Shown: one piece after another, positions 8,460-17,570 of the stretch
Layout: each line of letters starts with the position of its first letter
Position numbering within the stretch: position 1 is the first letter of the stretch
Origin: Chryseobacterium indologenes
Lineage (GTDB): Bacteria > Bacteroidota > Bacteroidia > Flavobacteriales > Weeksellaceae
Length of the DNA: 64,000 bases
NCBI GenBank assembly: GCA_016025055.1
Contig: CP065590.1
Span: forward strand, 1,736,001-1,800,000
Direction: 5' to 3'
Made by a program: the position numbers and the translations under genes
Notes under the pieces: model-generated
Databases searched by the model: none
Told to the model about the DNA's origin: nothing
The model's input: only the letters and a program-made list of their open reading frames with translations

Positions 8460-9858
8460 TGAATGGTTAAATAACCTGCGAAGCAGAATGAACGACCATG
8501 AAGAGGATGTTCCTGACGGGTTGTGGGATGAAATCAGCGATGAATTATTCTCCGGAAAAGAAGAGAAGGATGAAATCGCCGGATTCGCTCCTGAGGCTAA
8601 TGCTGTTGAGCCAAAAGGAGACGTTAGGACGAATGGTGCGGGAAGGTCTTTATTCTATCGCATCGGAGGTGTTGCTGCAGCGATTGCGTTGCTTTTTTTG
8701 ATGTTAAAAATCGGTGGGTCAGATCATGAGACTAAGGAGAAGTTTTCGCAGAAAAAGTCAGATTTAAAAAAACAGTCAGGACAAGATCTTACCTCAGGAA
8801 AAATAGAAAACAACACCATTTCAGAAGGATACACCCAACAGGAAACGGGAATTTCATTAGCTCAGAATGTGTTAAATGCCATCGTTCCTGAGAAAATGAT
8901 AAAAAGCAGAAATTTCGTCAATTCCGGAGCAGAAAAGTCCGATTTGATACCTCATCTTCCTGAAATGGCGAAAACTGCCAATACTCAGGAAACAGAGCAA
9001 AAAGAAGCTCAGATTGCTGTGAACGTCCCTAAATTGAATGAGAAGATCGTTGAACCCACCCGGGAACAGAAAACAGATGAAGTTGTATTTAAAGAGGAAA
9101 GACCGGTTGAAAAATATGCTGACCTCTCCAAAAATAAAACGGTAAAATCTCATAAAGATAAGTCGTGGATGCTGAGTATGCTCACAGGCAATGCCTCAAC
9201 CGGTGCTGCAGAACAACAGTTCCCGGGCTATGCTTCCATCAGCGGAAAACCTATGAATATTGAGCAGGTCTGGAGTGCATCAGTGTATGATGATAACCCT
9301 TTAACGGCCATATTACTGGCCAATCAGAGCCAGCCGGTAGAAGCGAGAATCAGGCATAAAGTACCGGTGACCTTCGGGTTGTCTCTCTACTATAACCTGG
9401 GAAAAAAATGGGGGATAGGCACAGGATTGAATTATACAAAACTATCTTCCGAACTTCACTCTGGAACTGATAACAATTATATAAAAGGAGATCAGTCGGT
9501 TCATTATCTGGGAGTTCCGATTCAGGTCAATTATAATGTAATCCGTAAGGGGAGATTTACAGGATATGTTACAGGAGGAGCACTGGTAGAAAAACCAATT
9601 GCAGGAAATATCACCACAACTTATGTGGTAGATGATGAGGTTAAAGAAACATCAAAGGAAAACTTAAGCCATAAACCCTTTCAGTTTTCCGTCAATACTG
9701 CTGTAGGACTTCAGCTGAAGATCATTGATAAACTGGGTGTCTACGCAGAGCCGGGAATAGGATATCATTTCAAAGATGAAACCGCCCCTAATACCATTTA
9801 CAAGGAAAAACCCCTGCAGTTCAATATGAAATTCGGACTCAGGCTGTTGCTTGATTGA
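8452..9858 (+). CDS. Single-pass membrane protein with C-terminal barrel-like domain; probable anti-sigma partner
   Basis: A 468-residue protein. The first 60 residues are acidic and helical (WLNNLRSRMNDHEEDVPDGL), one membrane segment follows at about 67-86 (GGVAAAIALLFLMLKIGG), then a long Lys/Glu/Gln-rich linker, and from about residue 300 a domain with outer-membrane-barrel features (VTFGLSLYYNLGKKWGIGTG, VGLQLKIIDKLGVYAEPGIG). In Bacteroidota, genes with this layout often follow ECF sigma factors. The eight-base overlap supports co-expression, and an inner-membrane anchor that sequesters the sigma factor is an inference. How a barrel-like domain works on a protein with an inner-membrane anchor is unclear. 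Confidence 0.65.
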   Translation: MSNEWLNNLRSRMNDHEEDVPDGLWDEISDELFSGKEEKDEIAGFAPEANAVEPKGDVRTNGAGRSLFYRIGGVAAAIALLFLMLKIGGSDHETKEKFSQKKSDLKKQSGQDLTSGKIENNTISEGYTQQETGISLAQNVLNAIVPEKMIKSRNFVNSGAEKSDLIPHLPEMAKTANTQETEQKEAQIAVNVPKLNEKIVEPTREQKTDEVVFKEERPVEKYADLSKNKTVKSHKDKSWMLSMLTGNASTGAAEQQFPGYASISGKPMNIEQVWSASVYDDNPLTAILLANQSQPVEARIRHKVPVTFGLSLYYNLGKKWGIGTGLNYTKLSSELHSGTDNNYIKGDQSVHYLGVPIQVNYNVIRKGRFTGYVTGGALVEKPIAGNITTTYVVDDEVKETSKENLSHKPFQFSVNTAVGLQLKIIDKLGVYAEPGIGYHFKDETAPNTIYKEKPLQFNMKFGLRLLLD

Positions 9859-9890
9859 ATATAAAACTTAACATCAACATTAATATTACT

Positions 9891-10856
9891 ATGAAAACAA
9901 AATTAATTTTTTTTGTGTTTCTGCTATTCAGCATCCTGAATATGAAGGCACAATGTAACCCAACCATTACCAGCCCAAGGCTTGGGGTAAAATCTCCGGG
10001 GAAAATTTTATTCTGTGAATCGGAAGATGAAGTACTTTCTACCCAAACATTCGGTACCTACCAGTGGTATAAGCAGGAATGGACCTGGCAAACACCCAAT
10101 AACAATCCTTGGGTTGCGATTCCGGGAGCGACTTCCCAACAATTAACGATCAGCGGAAACGATCAGCTGTATTACTTTAAAGTAGTAGTCTCACAAGGTG
10201 ACTGTACTGCAGAAAGTCCTGCGATCATGGCTGACGGCTTTGTATATGGACTTCCTGCAATGATGACCACTCTTACTCCGGGAACCTATGAAGATCTTGG
10301 AGCGGGGGAAATCAATGTATGTGACGGAGCCTCGGTGAAATTCGATGACGTCTTTGCCGCTGTATATGGTGTGCATACCTGGTATAAATGTTTTCCGAGC
10401 AACATTCCACCAGTACCGGGAGATCCATGTATAATCAGCGGAGCGACAGGAGATTCTTTCTCAGCTACAGAATCCGGACAATATGGGTTTTATGCCTGTA
10501 CAGAATATTGTCCTGACCAATGCAAATTCCTGGGAACCAATTCGTTTGTAAAATTAAACTTTGGTGAGTTTTCTTTTTGTAAAAATATGGGAACCGGTGA
10601 AACAAAATCTCAGGACAATCAGCTGAAAATATATCCTAATCCAACTGCACAATTCCTGTACATCGGAAAAGAATCCGATAAAGCATATAAAGAAGTTTCA
10701 ATTATTGATATGACAGGAAAGCTTATTTTACAAAGAAAAGATCATCGATACAATCAGGCTATTGATGTAAGCCATCTGTTGCCGGGAAGCTATATTATTG
10801 TTTCTAAGAGCGCAGACGGAAAAAATGTGTACAAAAATAAATTCATAAAAAAATAA
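9891..10856 (+). CDS. Secreted protein with T9SS type A sorting domain
   Basis: The start at 9891 gives a good signal peptide (MKTKLIFFVFLLFSILNMKA, then QC); an earlier ATG at 9855 would add a hydrophilic leader. The mature part, about 300 residues, is Cys- and Trp-rich with Ig-like features (YQWYKQEW, WYKCFP, YGFYACTEYC). The last 75 residues are a type IX secretion C-terminal domain, shown by LKIYPNPTAQFLYI and the ending NVYKNKFIKK. It is therefore expected to be exported through the T9SS to the surface or medium. It follows the sigma/anti-sigma genes by 32 bases and may be regulated with them. Ligand unknown. Confidence 0.82.
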   Translation: MKTKLIFFVFLLFSILNMKAQCNPTITSPRLGVKSPGKILFCESEDEVLSTQTFGTYQWYKQEWTWQTPNNNPWVAIPGATSQQLTISGNDQLYYFKVVVSQGDCTAESPAIMADGFVYGLPAMMTTLTPGTYEDLGAGEINVCDGASVKFDDVFAAVYGVHTWYKCFPSNIPPVPGDPCIISGATGDSFSATESGQYGFYACTEYCPDQCKFLGTNSFVKLNFGEFSFCKNMGTGETKSQDNQLKIYPNPTAQFLYIGKESDKAYKEVSIIDMTGKLILQRKDHRYNQAIDVSHLLPGSYIIVSKSADGKNVYKNKFIKK

Positions 10857-10897
10857 AGATTAAATAATCTTTTCGTTAGTTTCAATAATGGTTAGAT

Positions 10898-10928
10898 CGG
10901 TACAAATTCATTTGTACCGGTTTTTTTT
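10898..10928. terminator. Strong intrinsic terminator
   Basis: CGGTACAAA (10898-10906) pairs with TTTGTACCG (10911-10919) around a four-base loop and is followed by eight T. It ends the T9SS-cargo gene. The opposite strand lacks a comparable T run. Confidence 0.85.
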
Positions 10929-10929
10929 A

Positions 10930-11090
10930 TCAAAGAAAGCCGGATCCGGCCATCAGCACGGATTGCTTATTAATCATCCCGTCAATAGCATGTAATGCCA
11001 TTCCAGTAGCATCTGAATGAGAAATCCCTTTAGCTATAAAGCCCGGAATATACTCCTGCGTCTTTTCGCAGCAGGATGACCCTTTTAAAA
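10930..11090 (-). pseudogene. Remnant of DHA2-type MFS transporter C-terminus
   Basis: Immediately after the siderophore-interacting gene, an open frame of about 50 codons reads ...EYIPGFIAKGISHSDATG then MALHAIDGMINKQSVLMAG. It resembles the loop and helix near the C-terminus of EmrB/QacA-type drug transporters, where an Ala-rich helix with KQ or RQ precedes the last membrane segments. There is no start of its own, no membrane-helix set and no upstream transporter gene, so I read it as a fossil left by a deletion. The similarity is from memory and moderate. Confidence 0.35.
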
Positions 11091-11092
11091 AG

Positions 11093-11845
11093 CTATTTTT
11101 GATGAGGTCCGGCCTGGTCTTCAGACATTCCTGCTTTCCAATAGGAAACAGCATACAGAGAACGGGGATCAAAAGAGGGATCGGCTTTGAAATAATCTCT
11201 GAGGCTTTTTACAGTGGCATATTCTGCCGCCACGTAGATAAATTTTTTTTGTTCCTTTTCGGAAAATTTGAATTCTCTGGCTTTTTCTGCAAGCAGGCTT
11301 CCTTTTTCAGGCGTCTGATTATACAGCCATTCAAGATCTACATTGGCTGCAGAGCAGGAAATAATTTCATCTTCTTTTCCGAAAGTTTCCAGAAGCATTT
11401 TCACATTCACCCCTGCAGGAAGTTGTTCTGCAATAGCATTAATTACCGGTAGGGCAGTAGCGTCACCTACAAAAAGATACGATTCTGCTTCAGGAACTAA
11501 AGGCTTGGTACTTTCTTTCATGCCTATTCCTAAAAAATCACCTTCCTGTGCTCTTAACGCCCATGCTGATGCCGGACCACTGTCTCCGTGTGCAACGAAA
11601 TCAATGCTCAGTTCTTTGTTTTCCAGATCTATTTTTCTGTTGGTGTAAGTTCTCACAATGTCTTGTGAATCAGGATCTGATGTGGGGATGAATATTTTAT
11701 TGTTGGACCCTGATTTTACATGGGATAATAATTCTGCCTGGTAATCCTTGATATCAAATATAATACGGATGAAATGTGGCGTAATATATTCCTTGCGTTT
11801 AACGCTAAAGACAGAACGGATTTTTTTCGTTTCGGTTGAGTTCAT
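11093..11845 (-). CDS. Siderophore-interacting protein (FAD-dependent ferric reductase family)
   Basis: A 250-residue flavoprotein-like enzyme, starting at MNSTETKKIRSVFSVKR. The N-terminal FAD domain shows the RTYTNRKI motif, where Arg-x-Tyr-Thr usually contacts the flavin, and DFVAHGDSGPASAWA. The C-terminal domain shows FVGDATALPVINAI and ends in the hallmark AVSYWKAGMSEDQAG. Members reduce ferric siderophores in the cytoplasm with NAD(P)H to release iron. It stands alone and its 3' side abuts a transporter remnant, suggesting a deletion next to a once larger iron or drug transport locus. Confidence 0.85.
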   Translation of the reverse strand: MNSTETKKIRSVFSVKRKEYITPHFIRIIFDIKDYQAELLSHVKSGSNNKIFIPTSDPDSQDIVRTYTNRKIDLENKELSIDFVAHGDSGPASAWALRAQEGDFLGIGMKESTKPLVPEAESYLFVGDATALPVINAIAEQLPAGVNVKMLLETFGKEDEIISCSAANVDLEWLYNQTPEKGSLLAEKAREFKFSEKEQKKFIYVAAEYATVKSLRDYFKADPSFDPRSLYAVSYWKAGMSEDQAGPHQK

Positions 11846-12041
11846 TTTTAATTGCATTTTAAGATAAAAGTTCAAATTCAATTGCTCTACTGGAAATCAG
11901 GTTTTCTGCAGACAACAATTACTTTACAGGCATGGTCATTTCTGATAGAAAAGATTATTGATTTTTGATGAAGCAAAGTTGGGCATGTTAGCTATGTAAA
12001 ACTTTGACCTAGGTCAAAAAAGCAATGTAAATCTTAATTTT

Positions 12042-13630
12042 TTATTCCAATGTTTCAATTTCATGATAGACGGTAGTAGCCCAAAAATCAAGTTCCCATT
12101 CCTTTTTACGGATGATTTCAAGAGAATATTCTCCTTTATAATAGTTTTTGATAAGCTCGGTACGCTGGAAATCGATGAGTTCAAGTTCAATTTTGAAATA
12201 CGTTTTTCTCCATTCGATCCTGTCTCTCGCGGGCGCTATTGTTTTGTGGGAAAGCTGAAGTTCTTCTTTTGTAAGTTTTTTAATCATTCCTGCCACAATA
12301 TTCTCCGTCATTGAATTCTTATAATTCATATTCTCCAGGAATGAGAGAGATTGGTTGATCAGTAATACATTCAGTTCTTTTTCTGTTTTTTCAGCCTGTT
12401 CGGCAGGCCTGATTAACTGGATCAGTTTAGGTAATGTCAAACCCTGAATCAGTAAAGTAAAAATAATGACCACAAAAGTGATGAAGAGAATTGTACTTCG
12501 TTGAGGTACCGGAACCCCATTATTATCATACAATGGCATTGCCAGGGCTGCGGCCAGCGATACCACTCCTCTCATTCCGGACCAGGATAAGATGATATAT
12601 TCTTTTTTGCCTGTGAAAAGAATCCTGTACCTTTTTCTGATTGCTGAGAAGAGAACAGTGGAAAAGTAAAAATGACAAAGAGTCTGATAACAATTAAAAC
12701 GCCGAAAATAAGTAGACCATAAAGAATTAGAACAGGCAGATCCTCGTAGGGAATATCTGTAATTATCTGAGGAAGTTGCATTCCGAGAATCAGAAATACC
12801 AACCCGTTCAGGACAAACACAATAACGTCCCAGAAATGACTCATTTGTATTCTGCTGTTGGAGCTGAAGAGAGAAAACGAATTCCATGAAAGAAACATCC
12901 CCAATATGACAACTGCCAGGACACCGGAGCATTCAAGATGTTCTGCCATACTATAGGTTGCAAATGGTAATAGGACCATAACGAAAGTTTCTACATTACT
13001 GTTTCCGTACAGGAATTTATGTAATTTAAGAAAAGTATAGCCGACAATCAGCCCAATGATAATTCCGCCTGTACTGATGGTGATGAATTGAAATCCTGCT
13101 TTTGAAAAGGAGAAAACGTCGCTAACGATTGCAATCAGTGCACATTTGTAAGCTATAAGGGCAGATGCATCATTTAAAAGACTTTCTCCTTCCAGAATGG
13201 TAACCAGTTTTTTAGGAAGCGGAAGTCCTTTGGTAATACTGGTTGCCGCTACAGCATCCGGAGGTGAGATAATGGCCCCTAATATAAATGCCAAAGGCCA
13301 TGAAAATCCTGGGATCATGCTGTGTGCAATACATGCAATAATGGTTGTAGTCAAAAATACCAGCCCCACTGCTAGAAGGGATATCTTTGAAAGCTCTTTT
13401 TTGAATTCAGGGATAGATGTATTCCAGGCAGCATCAAATAAAATGGGTGGTAAAACCACATAAAAAATCATTTCCGGGCTCATATCAATTGAAGGAACCA
13501 GCCTTGTAAGACTTAAGATAAGTCCGGTTACCAAAAGCAAAATTGGTAATGCGAGCCTGAGCTTCTCTTTTACTGAAATGATAACAATCAGTATAATGGA
13601 AATCCATATTATTTTTTCAAGTTCTGCCAT
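12042..13630 (-). CDS. CPA1 Na+/H+ antiporter, frameshifted
   Basis: Two overlapping frames make one 529-residue antiporter. The N-terminal frame (from MAELEKIIWISII) carries PPILFDAAWNTS and GAIISPPDAVAATSITKG, the Asp-bearing ion-binding core; INDASAL-type residues appear as LLNDASALIAYK. The frame shifts near 12646-12655, after FTFPLFSS, and resumes with AIRKRYRILFTGKKEYII and SWSGMRGVVSLAAALAMP. One missing base explains it. A helical cytoplasmic tail ends the protein. It exchanges monovalent cations for protons at the inner membrane. A second CPA1 antiporter, intact, lies at 48519-49805. Confidence 0.85.
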
Positions 13631-13854
13631 GCTATTTTATTAATGCGGCAAAATTATGGAGTGAAAAAAAGCGAAACTTTGATTTAGATCAAAAACGAAG
13701 GAGAATCACTTTTATCTAAATGATCTCTGATTGAATCGTATACTAATTTTGCTGATATAATTTAAAATATGACTTGTTTTTTAGAATAAAGTTAATGTAA
13801 ATCAAATGTTTGTAAAATATTATATTAATTACATTTACTTTCAAAAACACACCC

Positions 13855-14717
13855 ATGCTGATCAAAATTTACGGAAGCGCCATTCACGGAGTGGCTGCAC
13901 AAACGATAACAATTGAGGTTAATGTAGATACCGGAGGAGTAGGGTATCATCTGGTAGGATTACCTGATAATGCCATCAAGGAAAGCAGCTACAGGATTTC
14001 TGCCGCACTGAAAAATGTCGGCTACAAAATTCCCGGAAAGAAAATTACCATTAATATGGCGCCTGCAGATCTCAGAAAAGAAGGGTCTGCCTATGATTTG
14101 AGTATTGCTATTGGAATTTTAGCAGCTTCAGATCAGATCTTAGCGGATGAAATTCAGAATTATATCATTATGGGAGAGCTTTCGCTGGACGGAAGCCTGC
14201 AGCCTATCAAAGGAGTTCTGCCCATTGCAATACAGGCAAAGGAAGAAGGGTTCAGAGGAATAATACTTCCCATTCAAAATGCCAGAGAAGCTGCTATTGT
14301 CAGTGATCTGGACGTATACGGAGTTGAAAATATTAAACAGGTTATTGAATTTTTTAATGAAGGAAAGGCTATTGATAAAATTATATTGGATACTCAAAAG
14401 GAATTTCATGAAAGAATTAATGATTTTCCGTTTGATTTTTCAGAAGTGAAGGGGCAGGAAGCAGCCAAAAGGGCAATGGAGGTAGCCGCAGCAGGCGGTC
14501 ACAATATCATTTTGATCGGCCCTCCCGGAAGTGGAAAAACAATGCTCGCCAAAAGAGTTCCCGGTATTTTGCCTCCACTGACTTTGAAAGAAGCGCTGGA
14601 GACCACAAAGATCCATTCTGTGGCAGGAAAAATAGGAACAGAATCTTCTTTGATGACCGTTCGTCCCTTTAGATCACCTCATCATACGATTTCTGATGTC
14701 GCACTGGTTGGTGGATG
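13855..14717 (+). pseudogene. comM: comM (yifB) 5' part, interrupted by a Tn7-like element
   Basis: About 286 N-terminal codons of the Mg-chelatase-like AAA+ protein ComM. They include [18 protein letters not shown], the Lon-like N-domain motif [20 protein letters not shown], and the Walker [14 protein letters not shown]. The frame is intact to [12 protein letters not shown] and then runs into the transposon end, acquiring 23 foreign residues and a stop at 14787. The missing remainder begins at 30922. ComM drives branch migration of incoming DNA during natural transformation, so the insertion should abolish or lower that activity. It separates Walker A from Walker B. Confidence 0.95.
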
Positions 14718-14790
14718 TGTCAATTCCAAAAGGAAATGCAAAAAAACAAGAGTTAGTGCAAAAATAATAGAAGTTGATGCGAATTAATAT
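14718..14790. repeat. Left transposon end with three spaced TnsB-site-like repeats
   Basis: Three similar sequences carry a TGC core at 14737, 14757 and 14778, i.e. 20-21 bp apart: GGAAATGCAAAAAAACA, AGTTAGTGCAAAAATAAT and GTTGATGCGAATTAAT. A possible fourth, ATTGTGCAAAATTATT, lies near 14909. Helically phased repeats inside the end are what TnsB binding sites look like in Tn7. Assignment to TnsB is inferred. Confidence 0.55.
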
Positions 14791-14928
14791 TTAATTTATA
14801 CAAAAGTTTTTTCACATAATAATTTTTAATTTATATAAAAAAGGGTTCCCGTAATTCGGCAAATCTTTTTTTTGTATTTTAAACAAAAAAATAATAACCA
14901 AAAAATTGTGCAAAATTATTGTACAAGA

Positions 14929-15906
14929 ATGAAAATTATGTATATCGAAAAACAATCATTAGATGATATTATTCATGATTTACTTAATAAAATAAGGGAA
15001 CAAGGAATTAATCAAAAAAATAGCAAAGGTCAGAATAAAGAAATATTAGGTGTCTATATAAAATTAACAAATCCCCTAAATAGGATTAGTACATCCTTTG
15101 CAAAAAGCGTATTTGTAAGTCCGATAGGAGAATTTTTATGGTATATGTCTGGATCTAATAATCTGGATTTTATAATGTACTATATTAAAAAATATGTTGA
15201 TTTCTCTAATGATGGTAAAATTTTAAATGGGGCCTATGGAGCGAGACTTTTTAGTAAGGTGGATTCTGTTTCTACTCAAATAGATACTGTTGTTGAGTTG
15301 CTTAAAAGAAAAGAAAATACAAGACAGGCAGTAATTCAAATCTTTGATAAAAATGATTTACTTGATAAAGATAATTTAGATATTCCATGTACATGTACAT
15401 TGCAATTTTTTATCAGAGATAATAAACTTATATTATTTGTGACAATGCGATCAAATGATGTTTTTGTTGGGTTACCTCATGATATCTTTTGCTTTACAAT
15501 GCTTCAGGAGATTATAGCAAAGGAACTAAAGAAAGAAATCGGCTCTTATAATCATTTCATAAGTAGTTGCCATTATTATATGGCAGACGATAAAGACGTT
15601 GATCTGTATTTAAGTGAAGGATTACAAACTTCAAAAACTCAAATGGAGCCGATGCCTAATGACACTTCTCTACTCACGATGAAAACAGTTTTAGAGTATG
15701 AAAATAAAATAAGAAATTTGCAGGAATTTGATATTGAAGAAAGTGGATTAAATCCATACTGGAAAGATTTACTTTATATATTACTGATATTCTCCCTTAG
15801 AAAAACTAATAAGAAAAAAGCATTTCAAGATAAAGTCAAAAATTTATTACATTTAATAAGTAACGAAAATTATAAGATATATATAAAAGAAAAGTTTAAT
15901 GTTTGA
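14929..15906 (+). CDS. Thymidylate-synthase-family protein, probably a pyrimidine hydroxymethylase
   Basis: A 325-residue ThyA-fold enzyme; ATG at 14929 (MKIMYIEKQSLDDII) is preferred because the 19 residues before it are not family-like. Conserved elements are SPIGEFLWYMSGS, GAYGARLF, the phosphate-binding TRQAVIQIF, the nucleophile in IPCTCTLQF (Cys154), RSNDVFVGLPHDIFCF and SCHYYMAD. At the position of the base-selecting Asn of thymidylate synthase (E. coli N177) it has Asp185, exactly 31 residues after the cysteine as in ThyA. T4 dCMP hydroxymethylase also has Asp there, so dCMP may be the substrate (inference). First gene of a cassette overlapping the next by eight bases. The host should have its own ThyA elsewhere. 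Confidence 0.8.
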   Translation: MKIMYIEKQSLDDIIHDLLNKIREQGINQKNSKGQNKEILGVYIKLTNPLNRISTSFAKSVFVSPIGEFLWYMSGSNNLDFIMYYIKKYVDFSNDGKILNGAYGARLFSKVDSVSTQIDTVVELLKRKENTRQAVIQIFDKNDLLDKDNLDIPCTCTLQFFIRDNKLILFVTMRSNDVFVGLPHDIFCFTMLQEIIAKELKKEIGSYNHFISSCHYYMADDKDVDLYLSEGLQTSKTQMEPMPNDTSLLTMKTVLEYENKIRNLQEFDIEESGLNPYWKDLLYILLIFSLRKTNKKKAFQDKVKNLLHLISNENYKIYIKEKFNV

Positions 15907-16693
15907 TAAGATAAAAGAACTTCTAGAAACAGTTGAGGATTCATCATCGGAGCTAATAATAAAAGATTATGTTCCAATCTTATATTTTGGAAATATAATG
16001 AACTCTAGAATTGCTACAATAGGATTAAACCCAAGTGATAAAGAATACTATGATTCTAACGGATATTCATATAATAGATTTGTCAATAAAGATGATTTAA
16101 AGATAAATTCTTGGTCAGAAGTGTCTCATAGTGAAATTCTAGAAATTCAAACAAGCTTTGATTATTATTTTAATCGTAATCCCTATAAAAATTGGTTTAA
16201 TAGGTTAGATGTTCTATTTTCGGATGTAGAGTTTTCATATTATTTCCCATATAATAACACTGTTCATTTGGATATTATTCCTGTTGCTACAAAAGATAAA
16301 TGGGGTAATCTTTCTTTGGTTGAAAGAGATTTTTTGATTGCAGAATTTGGTAATTATTTAAAATATCTAATTACTGAATCAAATATTGAGATTTGTATTT
16401 TAAATGGTCAAAGTGTTGTAGATAATTTTCAAAAAGTTTTTAAACAAGAACTTTTTAAAAAGCATATTTCGGAATGGGATATTTTAACAAAAAGAACAAC
16501 GGTCAAAGGAAATAGTTATAAAGCTACCCTAATAAAAGGAGATAAAAAAATATTGATTTTAGGTTTTAATCATAATATTCAAAGTTCTTTTGGAGTTAGC
16601 AAGGATATTGTGATTTCAATAAAAGAATGGTTGCAAAAAGAAATAAATAATTTTTATGAAGAATCAAGAGATTTATACAGATATCAAAACTAG
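15899..16693 (+). CDS. UDG-superfamily-like protein of the base-modification cassette
   Basis: A 264-residue protein. It shows YFGNIMNSRIATIGLNPSDK, in which the GLNPS segment resembles motif A of uracil-DNA-glycosylase-fold proteins, then YKNWFNRLDVLF, VHLDIIPVATKDKWG, CILNGQSVV and ILGFNHNIQSSFG where motif B would lie. I recognise the pattern as a widespread UDG-like family found beside nucleotide-modification genes, but cannot name a Pfam entry with certainty. Role by inference: recognition, flipping or excision of a modified base. Start overlaps the TS-like gene by eight bases and its end overlaps the third gene by 38, so the three are co-translated. Confidence 0.55.
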   Translation: MFDKIKELLETVEDSSSELIIKDYVPILYFGNIMNSRIATIGLNPSDKEYYDSNGYSYNRFVNKDDLKINSWSEVSHSEILEIQTSFDYYFNRNPYKNWFNRLDVLFSDVEFSYYFPYNNTVHLDIIPVATKDKWGNLSLVERDFLIAEFGNYLKYLITESNIEICILNGQSVVDNFQKVFKQELFKKHISEWDILTKRTTVKGNSYKATLIKGDKKILILGFNHNIQSSFGVSKDIVISIKEWLQKEINNFYEESRDLYRYQN

Positions 16694-17570
16694 ATTAGAC
16701 CTATATCGGGAGAGTGTTGATCTCCCAGGGCTTCGTAATGCTGCTGTTGAAGATAGTTTTATAAGACAGTTTATAGACAGTCATAAAAGGATCAAATTTA
16801 TAGAAAAACTAAAAACTAGAGTGTTAAATGATGAAAGAAAAAATCCAAATTCTGATTTATATGATCCAATCAGGGCTTCTATATTATATTTAAATGAAGG
16901 AAATATTAATGAAGCGGTTTGGAATATTTTTTTGTATGTACACTTTGGGAAAAATATTAAATCTAATTATGAATTGATTAAAGCTGTTTATGGAAAATTG
17001 GGAGATCCTGTTGTATGGAGTTGGGATCAAATAACAAATAATCCAGTGGCCTTTAGGACTTGGTTAGGAGATAATATTACTGATATTAAAAGAAGAGGAA
17101 ATTTTGGGAATCACCGCAAGTATCAATCGTTAAAAATAAATACTCATAGTGGAACATATCAAACTTTTATGTCTTTTTTTGAACTCGTTAATAATGATTT
17201 TGGCGCATTTATTTCTACTATTCCTGCTACTATAAAGGCAGACAAAAACGCATTTTTTGATTACTTATATAAATATTTCAACTCTATTAGAGGATTTGGT
17301 AGACTTGCTGTCTTCGATTTTTTATGCATGGTGGGGAAAGTTGGAATTTTAGAAATCGAACCAAATAATCCATATTTAGGTAATGGTGGACCTATAGCTG
17401 GAACAAAATTATTGTTTGACTCTCCTGCTAAAACTAGAGAGTTAAATGATTTTCTGAAAGATATTGGCAATGCTGCTTTTGATGATTACCCTTTTATTAT
17501 GCAGATTTTGGAGGATTGTGTTTGTAATTGGCAAAAATCTCCTATGATGTATAAATTATTTAGAGGCTAG
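16656..17570 (+). CDS. Alpha-glutamyl/putrescinyl-thymine pyrophosphorylase clade 3-like protein
   Basis: A 304-residue, mostly helical protein. Recognisable segments are WNIFLYVHFGKNIKSNYELI, WSWDQITNNPVAFRTWLGDN and RRGNFGNHRKYQSL, then SIRGFGRLAVFDFLCMVGKV with a helix-hairpin-helix-like glycine pair. The FGNHRKYxSL signature is what I associate with the aGPT-PPlase clade 3 family predicted by comparative genomics to act in complex DNA thymine modification. The attribution is from memory and should be checked by profile search. It is the third gene of the cassette and converges with the ImmA-like gene, overlapping its stop region by 15 bases. With a hydroxymethylase-like enzyme and UDG-like protein upstream, a DNA base-modification or nucleotide-based defence role is plausible. 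Confidence 0.55.
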   Translation: MKNQEIYTDIKTRLDLYRESVDLPGLRNAAVEDSFIRQFIDSHKRIKFIEKLKTRVLNDERKNPNSDLYDPIRASILYLNEGNINEAVWNIFLYVHFGKNIKSNYELIKAVYGKLGDPVVWSWDQITNNPVAFRTWLGDNITDIKRRGNFGNHRKYQSLKINTHSGTYQTFMSFFELVNNDFGAFISTIPATIKADKNAFFDYLYKYFNSIRGFGRLAVFDFLCMVGKVGILEIEPNNPYLGNGGPIAGTKLLFDSPAKTRELNDFLKDIGNAAFDDYPFIMQILEDCVCNWQKSPMMYKLFRG

